Under the pieces are notes generated by a model, which was given only the letters and a program-made list of their open reading frames with translations, was not told where the DNA came from and ran no database searches. From the NCBI RefSeq assembly GCF_000209655.1, contig NC_015458.1, positions 2,666,001-2,730,000 on the forward strand: 64,000 bases of DNA. The letters run 5' to 3'. Each line of letters starts with the position of its first letter. The stretch's first letter is position 1. Shown here one piece after another: positions 8,915 through 17,803 of the stretch. This DNA is from Pusillimonas sp. T7-7. GTDB taxonomy: Bacteria; Pseudomonadota; Gammaproteobacteria; Burkholderiales; Burkholderiaceae_B. Both the position numbers and the translations under genes were made by a program.

Positions 8915-9717
8915 GCAATATCACTACACAACCGGTAGAATCCGCCCCGCACCTGCTTATTATCGACGACCGCCTGGATGAACTGCGCCTGCTGATAGAA
9001 CTGGTTCGCGGACAAGGTTATAGGATTAGCATTGCATTCGACGGCGCGCAGGGATACCAACGCGCTCAGGCCTTGCAACCAGATCTTATTCTGTTGGATG
9101 TACACATGCCGGTCTTGAACGGGTTCAATGCAAGCCGCCTTCTTAAAAATGATCCGGCCACCGCTCACATCCCCATCATTTTCCTGACATCGGCCAACGA
9201 TCTGAATGATCGCCTGGAAGGGCTGACCAACGGGGGTGTAGATTACGTGATCAAGCCATTCGAGCAAGAAGAGGTGCTGGCACGCATACGGATTCATCTG
9301 GGGCGCAAGAATGCGCAAGCACCGGCGGAAACAATCAAGCCAGGCGGGCAAAGCCAGAAGGACATGACGCTGGTCAAAGCGGCCTGCAGTTACTTAAGCA
9401 CGCGATTGTCACAGCCGCCCACTCAAGAGGTATTAGCCAAAATACTACATACCAACGAAAAAAGGCTGATTCGCGCATTCCGGAAGGAGCTGAACCTGAC
9501 CGTGTTCGAATACATACGCGAACAACGCATCAAGCAGGCTTCACAGATGTTGCTGGAAACTTCTTTGTTGGTCAGCGAGATAGCGGAAGAGCTGGGCTTC
9601 TCCAGCTCCGCCAACTTTGCAACAGCGTTCAAGGCTCAAGTCGGTATTACACCGTCGGAGTTTCGAGAACGAGGCGGCAACCAAACGCCTATCAACGTTT
9701 CTGCATCAATCGAATAA
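8911..9717 (+). CDS. response regulator, REC plus AraC-type DNA-binding domain
   Basis: 268 residues. The receiver domain (about 12-130) has acidic pocket D19/D20, phospho-acceptor D63 (LLDVHMP), T93 (FLTSAN) and K115 (VIKPFE). The AraC-family double HTH is at about 155-255 (ISEIAEELGF-like second helix pair: VSEIAEELGFSSSANFATAF). Start codon overlaps the kinase stop (ATGA), so the kinase is its obvious partner. Its 3' end overlaps the convergent lipoprotein gene by 26 bases. Likely to control the adjacent adhesin operon (inference from position). Confidence 0.93.
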   Translation: MSNITTQPVESAPHLLIIDDRLDELRLLIELVRGQGYRISIAFDGAQGYQRAQALQPDLILLDVHMPVLNGFNASRLLKNDPATAHIPIIFLTSANDLNDRLEGLTNGGVDYVIKPFEQEEVLARIRIHLGRKNAQAPAETIKPGGQSQKDMTLVKAACSYLSTRLSQPPTQEVLAKILHTNEKRLIRAFRKELNLTVFEYIREQRIKQASQMLLETSLLVSEIAEELGFSSSANFATAFKAQVGITPSEFRERGGNQTPINVSASIE

Positions 9718-10237
9718 TGGCCTGTGTATGATCTGGGCCTTGCGTGCTGACCAGCAGCCGACCATCGGCAATAGCCTCGCCAATCTGGGCCACACTAACC
9801 AGCTGCCCCTGCACACTTAGCAAAAGGAAGTGGCCCCGGGCCTGCTCAGTGACATTACGCAGCTTCGCGATGCCTTGCTGATTCATTTCCAGCATAAGGA
9901 AAGTCTTTTGGTCCGGCGCCGTAACGGGCGACACCCGAGCCATGTCGCCTTGAGTCAGCACAGGTTGCGGCAGCGCATACAGCGGCGCGCCTTTGCCCAC
10001 ATCGACCGGGATCAGCGCGGGCTCTTGACGCTGCTGCGCCAAATGCACCGTGATGACAGCGCCAGACTGCTGACGTGACGCCGCTGCAGGCGCTGTAGCC
10101 GCCGGCTGGGCGCTCTGGCCCCTGACTACAGGAGGCACCGGATCGACAGGAGCCGGATACTGGCTGGGAGCCGTAGTCTGGCAGGCGGCCAGCATTGCAG
10201 TCAATGCCAGGCCAATCAGTTTGAACATGAGTTTCAT
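9692..10237 (-). CDS. lipoprotein with SecD-P1-head-like domain, third gene of the adhesin operon
   Basis: 181 residues from the ATG at 10237. A lipoprotein signal with lipobox AMLAAC is followed by a Pro/Ala/Gln-rich linker (about 20-65). A C-terminal domain follows (FLMLEMNQQGIAKLRNVTEQ, then GHFLLLSVQGQLVSVAQIGE and AIADGRLLVS). This pattern (FNxxGxxKxxxxT, then a 'G.L.S.P.I...I..G' strand-turn) resembles the P1 head subdomain of SecD. The assignment is mine by eye. The start lies one base past the TGA of the TpgA-like gene, so the two are translationally coupled. It probably sits in the outer membrane facing the periplasm. Role unknown; a part in export or anchoring of the autotransporter is an inference from operon position. 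Confidence 0.8.
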   Translation of the reverse strand: MKLMFKLIGLALTAMLAACQTTAPSQYPAPVDPVPPVVRGQSAQPAATAPAAASRQQSGAVITVHLAQQRQEPALIPVDVGKGAPLYALPQPVLTQGDMARVSPVTAPDQKTFLMLEMNQQGIAKLRNVTEQARGHFLLLSVQGQLVSVAQIGEAIADGRLLVSTQGPDHTQAIIRLMQKR

Positions 10238-10238
10238 A

Positions 10239-11003
10239 TCAGCGCTGGCCCTGAACCTCGATATCAACGCGGCGATTCGGCGCCAGGCATGCGATCAGAT
10301 CGTTGCGGTCTTGCTGATCGCACTGCACCGCCGGCCTGCTTTCACCGTAACCTTGCGCCCGTACTGCCGAAGAAGGTATGCCTTGCGCAACCAGCGCATT
10401 ACGCACCGACTCAGCCCGTTGTTGCGACAGCCGCTGGTTGGCTCCGGCATCGCCGATGCGATCCGTATGGCCCGCAACAGCAACCTGCTCTAGCTTGGAT
10501 AGCTGCTTCAATTGAGTGGCGACATCGCGCACTGTGCTCAGGCCTGCCGTAGTCAACACGGCACTGCCAAACGCAAAGCCCACATCACCCGAGAGCGAAA
10601 ACGGCTTCATCGGCGCCTGCCCCTTCACGATGTCGGCGCATTCGGCGGGAGCCCAGTAAAAGCTGCGTCCGATCTTGTCCTCGTCGAACAGCACCTTGAA
10701 CTGGCAGGTCTTGCGGCCTTCAGGCGTATTAAAGTGGAATAGGTAATCCCATTCGCGTACCTGAAAGCCTTCCGCAAAGTGCGGGCGGCCCAGCAAGTCG
10801 TAGAGTTGGTCGCGTGTTACGCCATCGCCAACCTGGCGCAGATTGTCGATATTAGGGTATGAGCCCGTGTGGAACGAAGTATCTTCCGCAGCAGGGAACA
10901 CAGGATTATCTGTCTTGCCCTCGGAGTCTACCTTGCTTAAGGTACCGCAGCCGGCCAGGGCGAAACTGGCAAGAAGCGCGGCTCCAATCAATGTCTTGTT
11001 CAT
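10239..11003 (-). CDS. BamE/SmpA-OmpA lipoprotein, TpgA-like adhesin partner
   Basis: 254 residues from the ATG at 11003, which has AAGGA about 10 bases upstream (the frame is open 26 codons earlier). Lipobox LAGC places the lipidated cysteine at about residue 19. A BamE/SmpA-OmlA-like domain (about 45-125, GVTRDQLYDLLGRPHF) is followed by an OmpA C-terminal peptidoglycan-binding domain (about 140-250: AGHTDRIGD, NQRLSQQRAESV, APNRRVDIEV). The same two-domain order is known in TpgA, the periplasmic partner that ties the Acinetobacter trimeric adhesin AtaA to peptidoglycan. Being directly downstream of a trimeric autotransporter supports the same role here. Confidence 0.9.
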   Translation of the reverse strand: MNKTLIGAALLASFALAGCGTLSKVDSEGKTDNPVFPAAEDTSFHTGSYPNIDNLRQVGDGVTRDQLYDLLGRPHFAEGFQVREWDYLFHFNTPEGRKTCQFKVLFDEDKIGRSFYWAPAECADIVKGQAPMKPFSLSGDVGFAFGSAVLTTAGLSTVRDVATQLKQLSKLEQVAVAGHTDRIGDAGANQRLSQQRAESVRNALVAQGIPSSAVRAQGYGESRPAVQCDQQDRNDLIACLAPNRRVDIEVQGQR

Positions 11004-11033
11004 GTTCTTAAAATCCTTCAAAGTTTTGACATG

Positions 11034-11063
11034 GCGCATCTTCCGGCTTTCCGAAAGATGCGC
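11034..11063 (-). other. intercistronic hairpin between adhesin and TpgA-like genes
   Basis: GCGCATCTT (11034-11042) pairs exactly with AAGATGCGC (11055-11063), with an inner CGG/CCG pairing. It lies between the adhesin stop (11075) and the next start (11003). There is no U-run after it, so it looks like an mRNA-stability or partial-readthrough element and not a full terminator. Confidence 0.5.
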
Positions 11064-11074
11064 CCTTAGGGCTC

Positions 11075-14000
11075 TTACCACTGATAGCCAACGCCTACGG
11101 CACCGCCGTAGTCGCCGCGGGATGTAGCATTGCCCGACAGCTTATAGACCCAGTGACCGTTGTCGGAAATGCCCGAGAACCCAATAGCCATGCCCGATTC
11201 ACTGTTCCAGGTACCGCCGGCCATAGACATCATGGTCTTGCCGGGCAGGTAGGCCTGGGGCAGGGCCGCCGTTGCCATGGCCGCCGCCACACCGCCGCTC
11301 AGCCTCTTGTCCTGGCGACGCAGATCGCTGCTCAGGTTGTTGACCTGGTTCTGCAGATTGCCCGCTGCCTGCTGCAATTGGCCCACGTTCACCGCATCGG
11401 TTTCGTTCACGCCAGCAGCCACATTGGTAATGGGCTTGCCTGCCATATCAATGCCCTTCGCGTCGATGACCGGACCACCGTTGTTGATCTCGATACGGTC
11501 AGCGTTGACCTTGCCGGCATTGACTTGAACCGCCGTGATGGAATTGACGGAGATATCGTCAGCCATGGCTACCTTGATATCCGCACCAGCGCCATTGGGC
11601 CGGTCGGTCTTCGAGATGACAATATTGTCGCCTGCCACAAAGCCCACGGTGTTGCCGTTGTTAATGGGTGTGGAGTTATCGCCAGAGCCACCGCCACCTG
11701 TGCCGCCGCCCGTACCGCCTGTTCCGCCAGAACCGCCCGAGCCACCGCCGGAGTTGTCAGGCGCAGGCGCTTCAACATTCCAATGCATGCTGTCGAGCGC
11801 GGCTTGCAGCGTTGGGTGATTTTGGCCGTTGTAGCTGAAGGTGCCGTCATTATTGAGCGCAACAAAGTTCGAAATCGGTGCGAGCTGCTCTTCCGTTGCG
11901 GCACGGCCGGAGCCATCCGCAAAGTCTGCATAGTTGACAGTCTGGTTTTGCAAGCCGCTGATGATGCCGGTGTTGCCGCTGATCGCAATCGGGAAAGAGC
12001 CGCCAACCGTAACACTGGTCGGATCAATCGTGGTGATATTGCCTGTGCTGTCAGCAAGTGCAATAGCCCCTGAACCTATGCTGGTCAACGTGCCTGCCGT
12101 TGTGTCGTTGATTGTCAGTCCGGTGTTGTCCAGCACGCTATTGCCAGTGGTAACGCTGCCATCAGGACCCAGATCAATGTCTTCGTTCAACACCACGTTG
12201 ATGATGCCATCGTCATCAATGCCCGTCTGAGTAACCGTAATGTTGCTGTCGCTGCTGAACATCACATTGCCGTTCGGGCCAATATTGGCTGCAGTAGACC
12301 CAGCACCACTGGCCGATACGTTCCAGCCCGCATTGGCTGTGTCGTTCACAATCTGTAGCTGCTCTTCTGTGGCGGCACGACCCATGGTCCCAAAGTCTGC
12401 TGCATTAAGGTCGCGGTTACTCAGGCCTGTGATATCTCCCGTGTCACCACTAATGGTGATGGGATTGGCGCCGCCGACCACTACCTGGGTTCCGCCTATG
12501 GCCGTCTCGTTGCCAGCCGCATCAGCCACCGAGATTGAACCCGCACCCACCTTCGTCGTATCACCCTCGGCATTGGTTACGGTAGTACCAGCGACCGTGG
12601 TTTCGGTCCTATTGCCGGCCCCGTCATCCACCGCCAAGCCATCGTTGTTGACCAGCGTATTGCCGGTCGTCAGGCTACCATCCGTACCAAGGTCGATGTC
12701 CTTGTTTAGGTTGAATTCCAAATCCGTACCGTTGTTGCGGGTGATTTCGATATTGCCGTCAGTGTTGTCGAAGTTCACCACGCCGCCGGGAGCCACGTTA
12801 TTGCCGGCCACGGCACCTTCGCCACCTACGGACAAATTCCAACCTGCATTGGCCACCACGTCAACAGCTTCCAACTGATCTATATTGACTGCATCAGTGC
12901 CGTCAACACCGGGAGCCAGGTTGGTGATCCGGTTGTTGTTCATGTTGATGCCGCCGCTGTTGATCACCGGACCGCCGTTGTTGATGGTGATGCTGTCCAG
13001 ATCAGTCAGGTTGCGCGCCATCACCAAGTTCAACTGGTTGCCGTCGCTATCCACACGCAAGTTTTCGCCAGTGACTGCCTCGGTGCTGGCCAGCTCTCCT
13101 GAAATGGTCAACGGCGTGGTATCACCCAAAGTCTTGTCTATAGCGCTGCCGGTGTTGCCCGCGAAGCTCAAACCATCGTTCTGATTGGCGATTTCAGAGC
13201 CGTTGTAAGTGACGTTGCCGGCGTTGTTCACCAAAAAGTTGTCGCCCAGACGAGTTTCACCTGTAACCGTCAGATTGTTGGTCGTGACACCTCCGTTATT
13301 GACGATGGTGTCGCCAACGGTGAGACTGTTGCCGATCGTGACATCATCGGCTAGTTCGAACGACAAGTTCGTGCCGTTGCGAGCAACCACGATGTTACCG
13401 TCGTCATTACCGAAATCGACCAAACCACCGGGGGCCACCTTGGCCGCTGTGCCGCCATCTGCGCTGACGTTCCAGCCCGCGTTGACCGTATCCGCGACGT
13501 CGTTCAGCTGCGACACGTTAACCGCATCAGTATCATCGGTGCCGGCGGCCAGGTTGGTGATCTTGTTGCCGCGCATATTGATGCCGCCGCCATTGATCAC
13601 CGGACCGCCGTTGTTGATGGTGATGCTGTCCAGATCAGTCAGGTTGCGCGCCATCACCAAGTTCAACTGGTTGCCGTCGCTATCCACGCGCAGGTTGGCG
13701 CCTGTGGACGCTTCGCCTGCAGCCAGTTGGCCAGAGACAGTCAGCGGCGTGGTATCACCTAAGGTCTTGGCGATGGTTCCGCCGGTGTTGCCCGCGAAGC
13801 TCAAACCATCGTTCTGATTGGCGATTTCAGAACCGTTGTAAGTAACGCTATTGTCCGCGTTCACCACGAACTGATCACCCAGGCGAGTCACTCCCCCGAC
13901 TGTCAAGTTATTGGTCGTGACATTACCGCCGTTGATGGTGGTGCGGTTATCGGGAGCGCCGACATTGATACTTGTGCCAACGTTGATTTCGTCGTCTAGG

Positions 14001-17000
14001 GCGAACGTCAAGTTCGTGCCGCTACGGGCAATGTTAATGTTGCCGTCGGTGTTGCTGAGATCTACCAATCCGCCAGGCGCGACATTCCCACTGGCGCCAC
14101 CCTGAGCGCTGACGTTCCAGCCCTGGCCCACGTAAGTCAACGCATCCTGCACGTTGGTATAGTTATTTCCCTGCACGGACAGTCCAGCCGTCACGGTGTG
14201 GGTGCTCGGATCGTAGGCTGAGGTTCCGCCCAGCGCAGCAGCAACGCTGCTGCCTGCCGTATCCAAGTTGTTACCCAGCACTGTCACTGCCGTATTGGTC
14301 TGGAACAGCTGGCTGCCGTTGATGGCGTCGGTACTGGTCGAGCTAACACGGCCGGCAGCCATATTGGTAATGGTGCGTTTCTCAGTCTCGGTGCCTACGC
14401 TCACAGTGGCGACCGGATTGGTACCAGCATAGTTGTAGGTCACTTTATCGATAATAGAGCTCGACGTGCCGACTGGCAGCGCCGTAACCGCGCCGCTGCC
14501 CAGCGCGACCGAACCTGTATGCCCAGCCTGCGCACCTTGACCCAGGGCAGTTGCATTCAGAGCAGTGGCTTCAGCACCACGGCCGAAAGCGGAAGCGCTC
14601 ACGCCGGTGACGCGTGCGTCGGTGCCGACTGCGAGTGCATTCAAGGCCTCGGCATCGGCGCCGTCACCGATGGCGGTGGCGGAGTTGGCTCGAGCGTTGG
14701 CTTCCACGCCCAGCGCCATCGCGTTCTCGTAGTCGGCCAGTGCGGTATTGCCGATGGCGATACCATTGATGTTGCGGCGGTCCTCCCCGAGCGGTGGATT
14801 GGCAATGCCAGTGACCGCTCCCGTACCGATGGCTATACCGTCGGCGGCATAAGCGCGTGAATCGGTACCGCTAGCGATCGAGTTGCTGCCGCTCGCGCGG
14901 GCATCCGTACCACTGGCCTGGGAACTGACGCCGCTGGCGCGAGAGCGCGTGCCGAAGGCCTGGGCGTCTTCAGCCGTAGCGTGCGCATCGTAGCCCTGAG
15001 CCACCGCTCGCTCTTCGGATGCCAGCGCGCTCTGACCGATGGCAATGCCGTCGTTGGCGGTTGCTTCGGCCACCGTGCCGATGACGATGGCATTATCCAC
15101 TGTGCTATCGGACTTAGGATCAGCTTCGGCGCCAGTACCCATGACGATGGAGTTCTGTCCCCGGCTCACAGCCTCTCGGCCTATGGCTACGCCAGCCTGG
15201 TCGTAAACGTGGCTGCGGTTACCAATCGCGGTCGAGTCCAGCGCGCGGGCGCTGACGTCGTGACCGATGGCTACTCCATTATGAGCGCCCGCATTAACCC
15301 GGGCAGCATAGCCTAGCGCCAACGATGAGTCGCCGCTGGCCACCGCTGCTGGGCCAATGGCCATAGCATTGGTGCCTGTCGCGCCATCGTTATCTCTATT
15401 GGCAGCGACAGTGGTATTGGCGCTGAAGTACTTGAGGCCGTTTTCGGCGACTGCCTGCTCCAACTGGGCAACATTAACGGCATCGGTCCCAATGACGCCT
15501 TCCGCCACGGTGACAGTGCCATTCGAGTTGTAGATCACGGCATTACCGGGCAGAACACTGATCGCTCCGCTCGATACCGCGTTGATCGCCTCTGCGACGG
15601 TTGTATATTGATGTGTAGCTCCACCGGTGTCTGTCAGTTCGATGACATAGCCACCGAAGCTGCCGTTCGGCTCCACCGTCACGTTGCCGCCGACCAGGTT
15701 CGAAACGGATTGCTGCGCGCCCTGCAATTGGCGTACGTTGACCGCATCGTATCCCTGTGCGCCGTCAGCCACGTTGGTGATGCGGCGCTGGAAAGCCTCT
15801 CCTGGATTCGAGTTGCCTACGGATACCGCGGAACCGGGGGCGACTGAGCCAGTCAGGTATCCGGAGCCAAGCAGATCCGTCTCGCGCGCCGCCGAATTCC
15901 GGCCCAGCGCGATATTGCTGCCCTCAGCCGTGGCATGAGCGCCGACCGCGACGCCGTTTTCACCTGCATACGAATCCTTGCCCAGGGCCAACGTTTCACT
16001 GCCCTCGGCCGCGGCGCCGCTGCCCATTGCCACAGAATCGGAACCTGCGCTGGTTCCATCGCCGATCGCGATGGCCTGTGCCCTAATCCCGGCGCCATCA
16101 TTGGCGTTTACACCAATGGAAATATTGTTGTTACCCTGGAGCCCTCTTCCCGCCTCGGTACCAAGTGCAACGTTGTCATCGCCCGTCACATTCGAGCCTG
16201 CTCCGTAGCCGATAGCCGTAGTCTGGTTGCCAGCAACATTCTGCCCGGCATTCGTGCCGACGGCAATATGATTGGTGCGATCGCCTGCAGCGTTGCCTTG
16301 CGTCCCGATGCCGGCATTAACGCCCAGCGCAATGCTGCCGGCTGTGGCGGCATAAGCGCCAGTGCCGGCAGCTAAAGCGTTGCCTGCCGATGCAGTGGCA
16401 CCACCAATGGCGATACTGCCGCCACCGGATGCCAGTCCACTAGCGCCCAATGCCGTCGCGTTGACGCTGCTGGCCTGCGCGCCGGCGCCGACAGCCGTAG
16501 CATCGGTGTCTGTTCCTTTCGCGCCGTCACCCAAAGCAATGGAACCACTTCTACCGGCCTCGCTCCCTCGGCCAATCGCGATGGCGCCCTCGCCATCAAT
16601 GGTGGAACCAGCGTCTGCATCCTGACCCAGCGCGATCGCGCCTCCGGCGGTTGCCGCGGTGCTCGCGCCTTGACCAGCAGCAAAGCTGTTATCGCCGGTG
16701 GCCACACTATTGGGGCCGATTGCGATGGACTGGTCTCCCACGGCCGTAGAATCATCTTGCTCCGAATTGGCGTGAAAATACCTTACGCCACCTGCGCCGG
16801 TGTCGATAAATAGATTATGAATTTGCTGACCCGTGACGGCGTCGGTGCTGGTCGAGCTGATATCGCCGTTAGCGAGATTGGTGATGCGTGTGCCACTGTC
16901 GCCGCCCAGTGTAATCACATCCTTGGTGCTGGCATTGTCATAGCGTACAGATGCGTCGGAGGCTGTCTGTAGATTACCAATTTGCGTTGTGTGAGTGGCA

Positions 17001-17515
17001 ATATTGCCAGTATTGGTAGCAATGTTGGTTGTGTTAGCACTGATCAAACCGGTATTAGCATTAATCTGCGTCGTATGTCCCTGCACTGTCGAACTCAAGC
17101 CGGTAACGCTCGTTGTAACGGTAGCCAATGCATTGTTGGTAGTCCAAAGCTGACCAGTCGTCACGGCATTCGTGCCGTTTTGATCTATCGAGCCGTCCGC
17201 TAGCCCGCTAATCGTTCCGCCATCTGCGAAATTGATACTGCCGGCGCCACCGCTAAATTCAATGCTGCTCCCGCTCACGGCGGGCTCGTTGCCCACCGTC
17301 ACATCAGCCAGCGCTGGCACACTCGCGCTCAATAACCCGGCGCCTGCCAGCGCAACAGCACCTAGCGCCAGCGCGCCACGAAGCTTGGTGCCTGATGCCG
17401 CTGCACCAGTATTTACAGAACTTCCCGAACGCTTGCCACGTGCACGCGCCAGTTCAGAGACCGCGACGAATGTTCGCGTTTGCTCATTCCACACCGTTTT
17501 ATATATCCGATTCAC
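11075..17515 (-). CDS. trimeric autotransporter adhesin (YadA/Hia type) with extended signal peptide
   Basis: 2146 residues from a GTG at 17515, preceded by GGGGA five bases away. The longer frame (to 17581) adds 22 basic residues ahead of the classic ESPR sequence (NRIYKTVWNEQTRTFVAVSE), so I rejected it. Order: ESPR and signal helix (1-70); YadA-like head repeats of the AIAIG/ATALG kind in two blocks (about 245-570 and 700-1010); necks such as RITNVADGAQGYDAVN and TITNMAAGRVSSTSTDAING. A long stalk contains a tandem 211-215-residue unit. A Gly/Ser/Thr-rich linker is at about 1918-1945. The four-strand YadA anchor is at about 2060-2146 and ends GAVGVGYQW. Trimeric surface fibre for attachment or aggregation; target unknown. 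First gene of a three-gene operon. Confidence 0.95.
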   Translation of the reverse strand: MNRIYKTVWNEQTRTFVAVSELARARGKRSGSSVNTGAAASGTKLRGALALGAVALAGAGLLSASVPALADVTVGNEPAVSGSSIEFSGGAGSINFADGGTISGLADGSIDQNGTNAVTTGQLWTTNNALATVTTSVTGLSSTVQGHTTQINANTGLISANTTNIATNTGNIATHTTQIGNLQTASDASVRYDNASTKDVITLGGDSGTRITNLANGDISSTSTDAVTGQQIHNLFIDTGAGGVRYFHANSEQDDSTAVGDQSIAIGPNSVATGDNSFAAGQGASTAATAGGAIALGQDADAGSTIDGEGAIAIGRGSEAGRSGSIALGDGAKGTDTDATAVGAGAQASSVNATALGASGLASGGGSIAIGGATASAGNALAAGTGAYAATAGSIALGVNAGIGTQGNAAGDRTNHIAVGTNAGQNVAGNQTTAIGYGAGSNVTGDDNVALGTEAGRGLQGNNNISIGVNANDGAGIRAQAIAIGDGTSAGSDSVAMGSGAAAEGSETLALGKDSYAGENGVAVGAHATAEGSNIALGRNSAARETDLLGSGYLTGSVAPGSAVSVGNSNPGEAFQRRITNVADGAQGYDAVNVRQLQGAQQSVSNLVGGNVTVEPNGSFGGYVIELTDTGGATHQYTTVAEAINAVSSGAISVLPGNAVIYNSNGTVTVAEGVIGTDAVNVAQLEQAVAENGLKYFSANTTVAANRDNDGATGTNAMAIGPAAVASGDSSLALGYAARVNAGAHNGVAIGHDVSARALDSTAIGNRSHVYDQAGVAIGREAVSRGQNSIVMGTGAEADPKSDSTVDNAIVIGTVAEATANDGIAIGQSALASEERAVAQGYDAHATAEDAQAFGTRSRASGVSSQASGTDARASGSNSIASGTDSRAYAADGIAIGTGAVTGIANPPLGEDRRNINGIAIGNTALADYENAMALGVEANARANSATAIGDGADAEALNALAVGTDARVTGVSASAFGRGAEATALNATALGQGAQAGHTGSVALGSGAVTALPVGTSSSIIDKVTYNYAGTNPVATVSVGTETEKRTITNMAAGRVSSTSTDAINGSQLFQTNTAVTVLGNNLDTAGSSVAAALGGTSAYDPSTHTVTAGLSVQGNNYTNVQDALTYVGQGWNVSAQGGASGNVAPGGLVDLSNTDGNINIARSGTNLTFALDDEINVGTSINVGAPDNRTTINGGNVTTNNLTVGGVTRLGDQFVVNADNSVTYNGSEIANQNDGLSFAGNTGGTIAKTLGDTTPLTVSGQLAAGEASTGANLRVDSDGNQLNLVMARNLTDLDSITINNGGPVINGGGINMRGNKITNLAAGTDDTDAVNVSQLNDVADTVNAGWNVSADGGTAAKVAPGGLVDFGNDDGNIVVARNGTNLSFELADDVTIGNSLTVGDTIVNNGGVTTNNLTVTGETRLGDNFLVNNAGNVTYNGSEIANQNDGLSFAGNTGSAIDKTLGDTTPLTISGELASTEAVTGENLRVDSDGNQLNLVMARNLTDLDSITINNGGPVINSGGINMNNNRITNLAPGVDGTDAVNIDQLEAVDVVANAGWNLSVGGEGAVAGNNVAPGGVVNFDNTDGNIEITRNNGTDLEFNLNKDIDLGTDGSLTTGNTLVNNDGLAVDDGAGNRTETTVAGTTVTNAEGDTTKVGAGSISVADAAGNETAIGGTQVVVGGANPITISGDTGDITGLSNRDLNAADFGTMGRAATEEQLQIVNDTANAGWNVSASGAGSTAANIGPNGNVMFSSDSNITVTQTGIDDDGIINVVLNEDIDLGPDGSVTTGNSVLDNTGLTINDTTAGTLTSIGSGAIALADSTGNITTIDPTSVTVGGSFPIAISGNTGIISGLQNQTVNYADFADGSGRAATEEQLAPISNFVALNNDGTFSYNGQNHPTLQAALDSMHWNVEAPAPDNSGGGSGGSGGTGGTGGGTGGGGSGDNSTPINNGNTVGFVAGDNIVISKTDRPNGAGADIKVAMADDISVNSITAVQVNAGKVNADRIEINNGGPVIDAKGIDMAGKPITNVAAGVNETDAVNVGQLQQAAGNLQNQVNNLSSDLRRQDKRLSGGVAAAMATAALPQAYLPGKTMMSMAGGTWNSESGMAIGFSGISDNGHWVYKLSGNATSRGDYGGAVGVGYQW
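12845..14122 (-). repeat. tandem duplicated stalk unit inside the adhesin
   Basis: Two adjacent units, 13478-14122 (215 codons) and 12845-13477 (211 codons), each start with GWNVSA and end before the next GWN. Long stretches are identical or nearly so at an offset of 633 bases, for example around 12961-13055 versus 13594-13688 and 13162-13205 versus 13795-13838. A third, diverged start (GWNLSVGGEG) follows at 12844. This is a recent in-frame duplication and a likely site of length variation. Confidence 0.9.
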
Positions 17516-17596
17516 TTTTTTCCCCAGTTGTCGACGTAAACACCTCCCCGGCGCACGAGTCCGGCGCGCTTTGTTCATCAAAAGGGAGGATTTGCA

Positions 17597-17679
17597 ACAC
17601 GCCTGTAATCAAGACGTGTCAAAGCCGTGACACTATGAAAGAAAAGCGAACTTTCAGTTTTTTGTTTTCCGCCTGAAAG
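17597..17679. promoter_or_regulatory. cluster of inverted repeats upstream of the adhesin
   Basis: Three short palindromes lie within 83 bases: ACACG/CGTGT (17597-17619), TGTCA-6-TGACA (17617-17632) and CTTTCAG/CTGAAAG (17651-17679). The flanks are AT-rich, and the repeated CAAAG-type motifs continue to about 17700. They lie 80-165 bases before the adhesin GTG and are good candidates for operators of the flanking REC-AraC regulators. This is inference only. Confidence 0.45.
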
Positions 17680-17803
17680 CTTTGATATAAAGTCAAAGTT
17701 ACAAAACAATTGTCAATTAAAGTAAAACGGATAAAGGTCAGATATTTTCCGCGTTCTCCGCGCAATACGCAGACTACACCCTGTTTCGTATTAGAAAATG
17801 GCC

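Noticed and set aside
12845..14122. Regular repeats as a possible CRISPR array
   Set aside because: The unit is over 600 bases, stays in frame and encodes adhesin stalk; no short repeats with unique spacers exist.
11153..16625. Many long plus-strand frames opposite the adhesin (up to 306 codons)
   Set aside because: All are mirror products of repetitive Gly/Ala/Asn codons; none has a ribosome site plus a recognisable domain.
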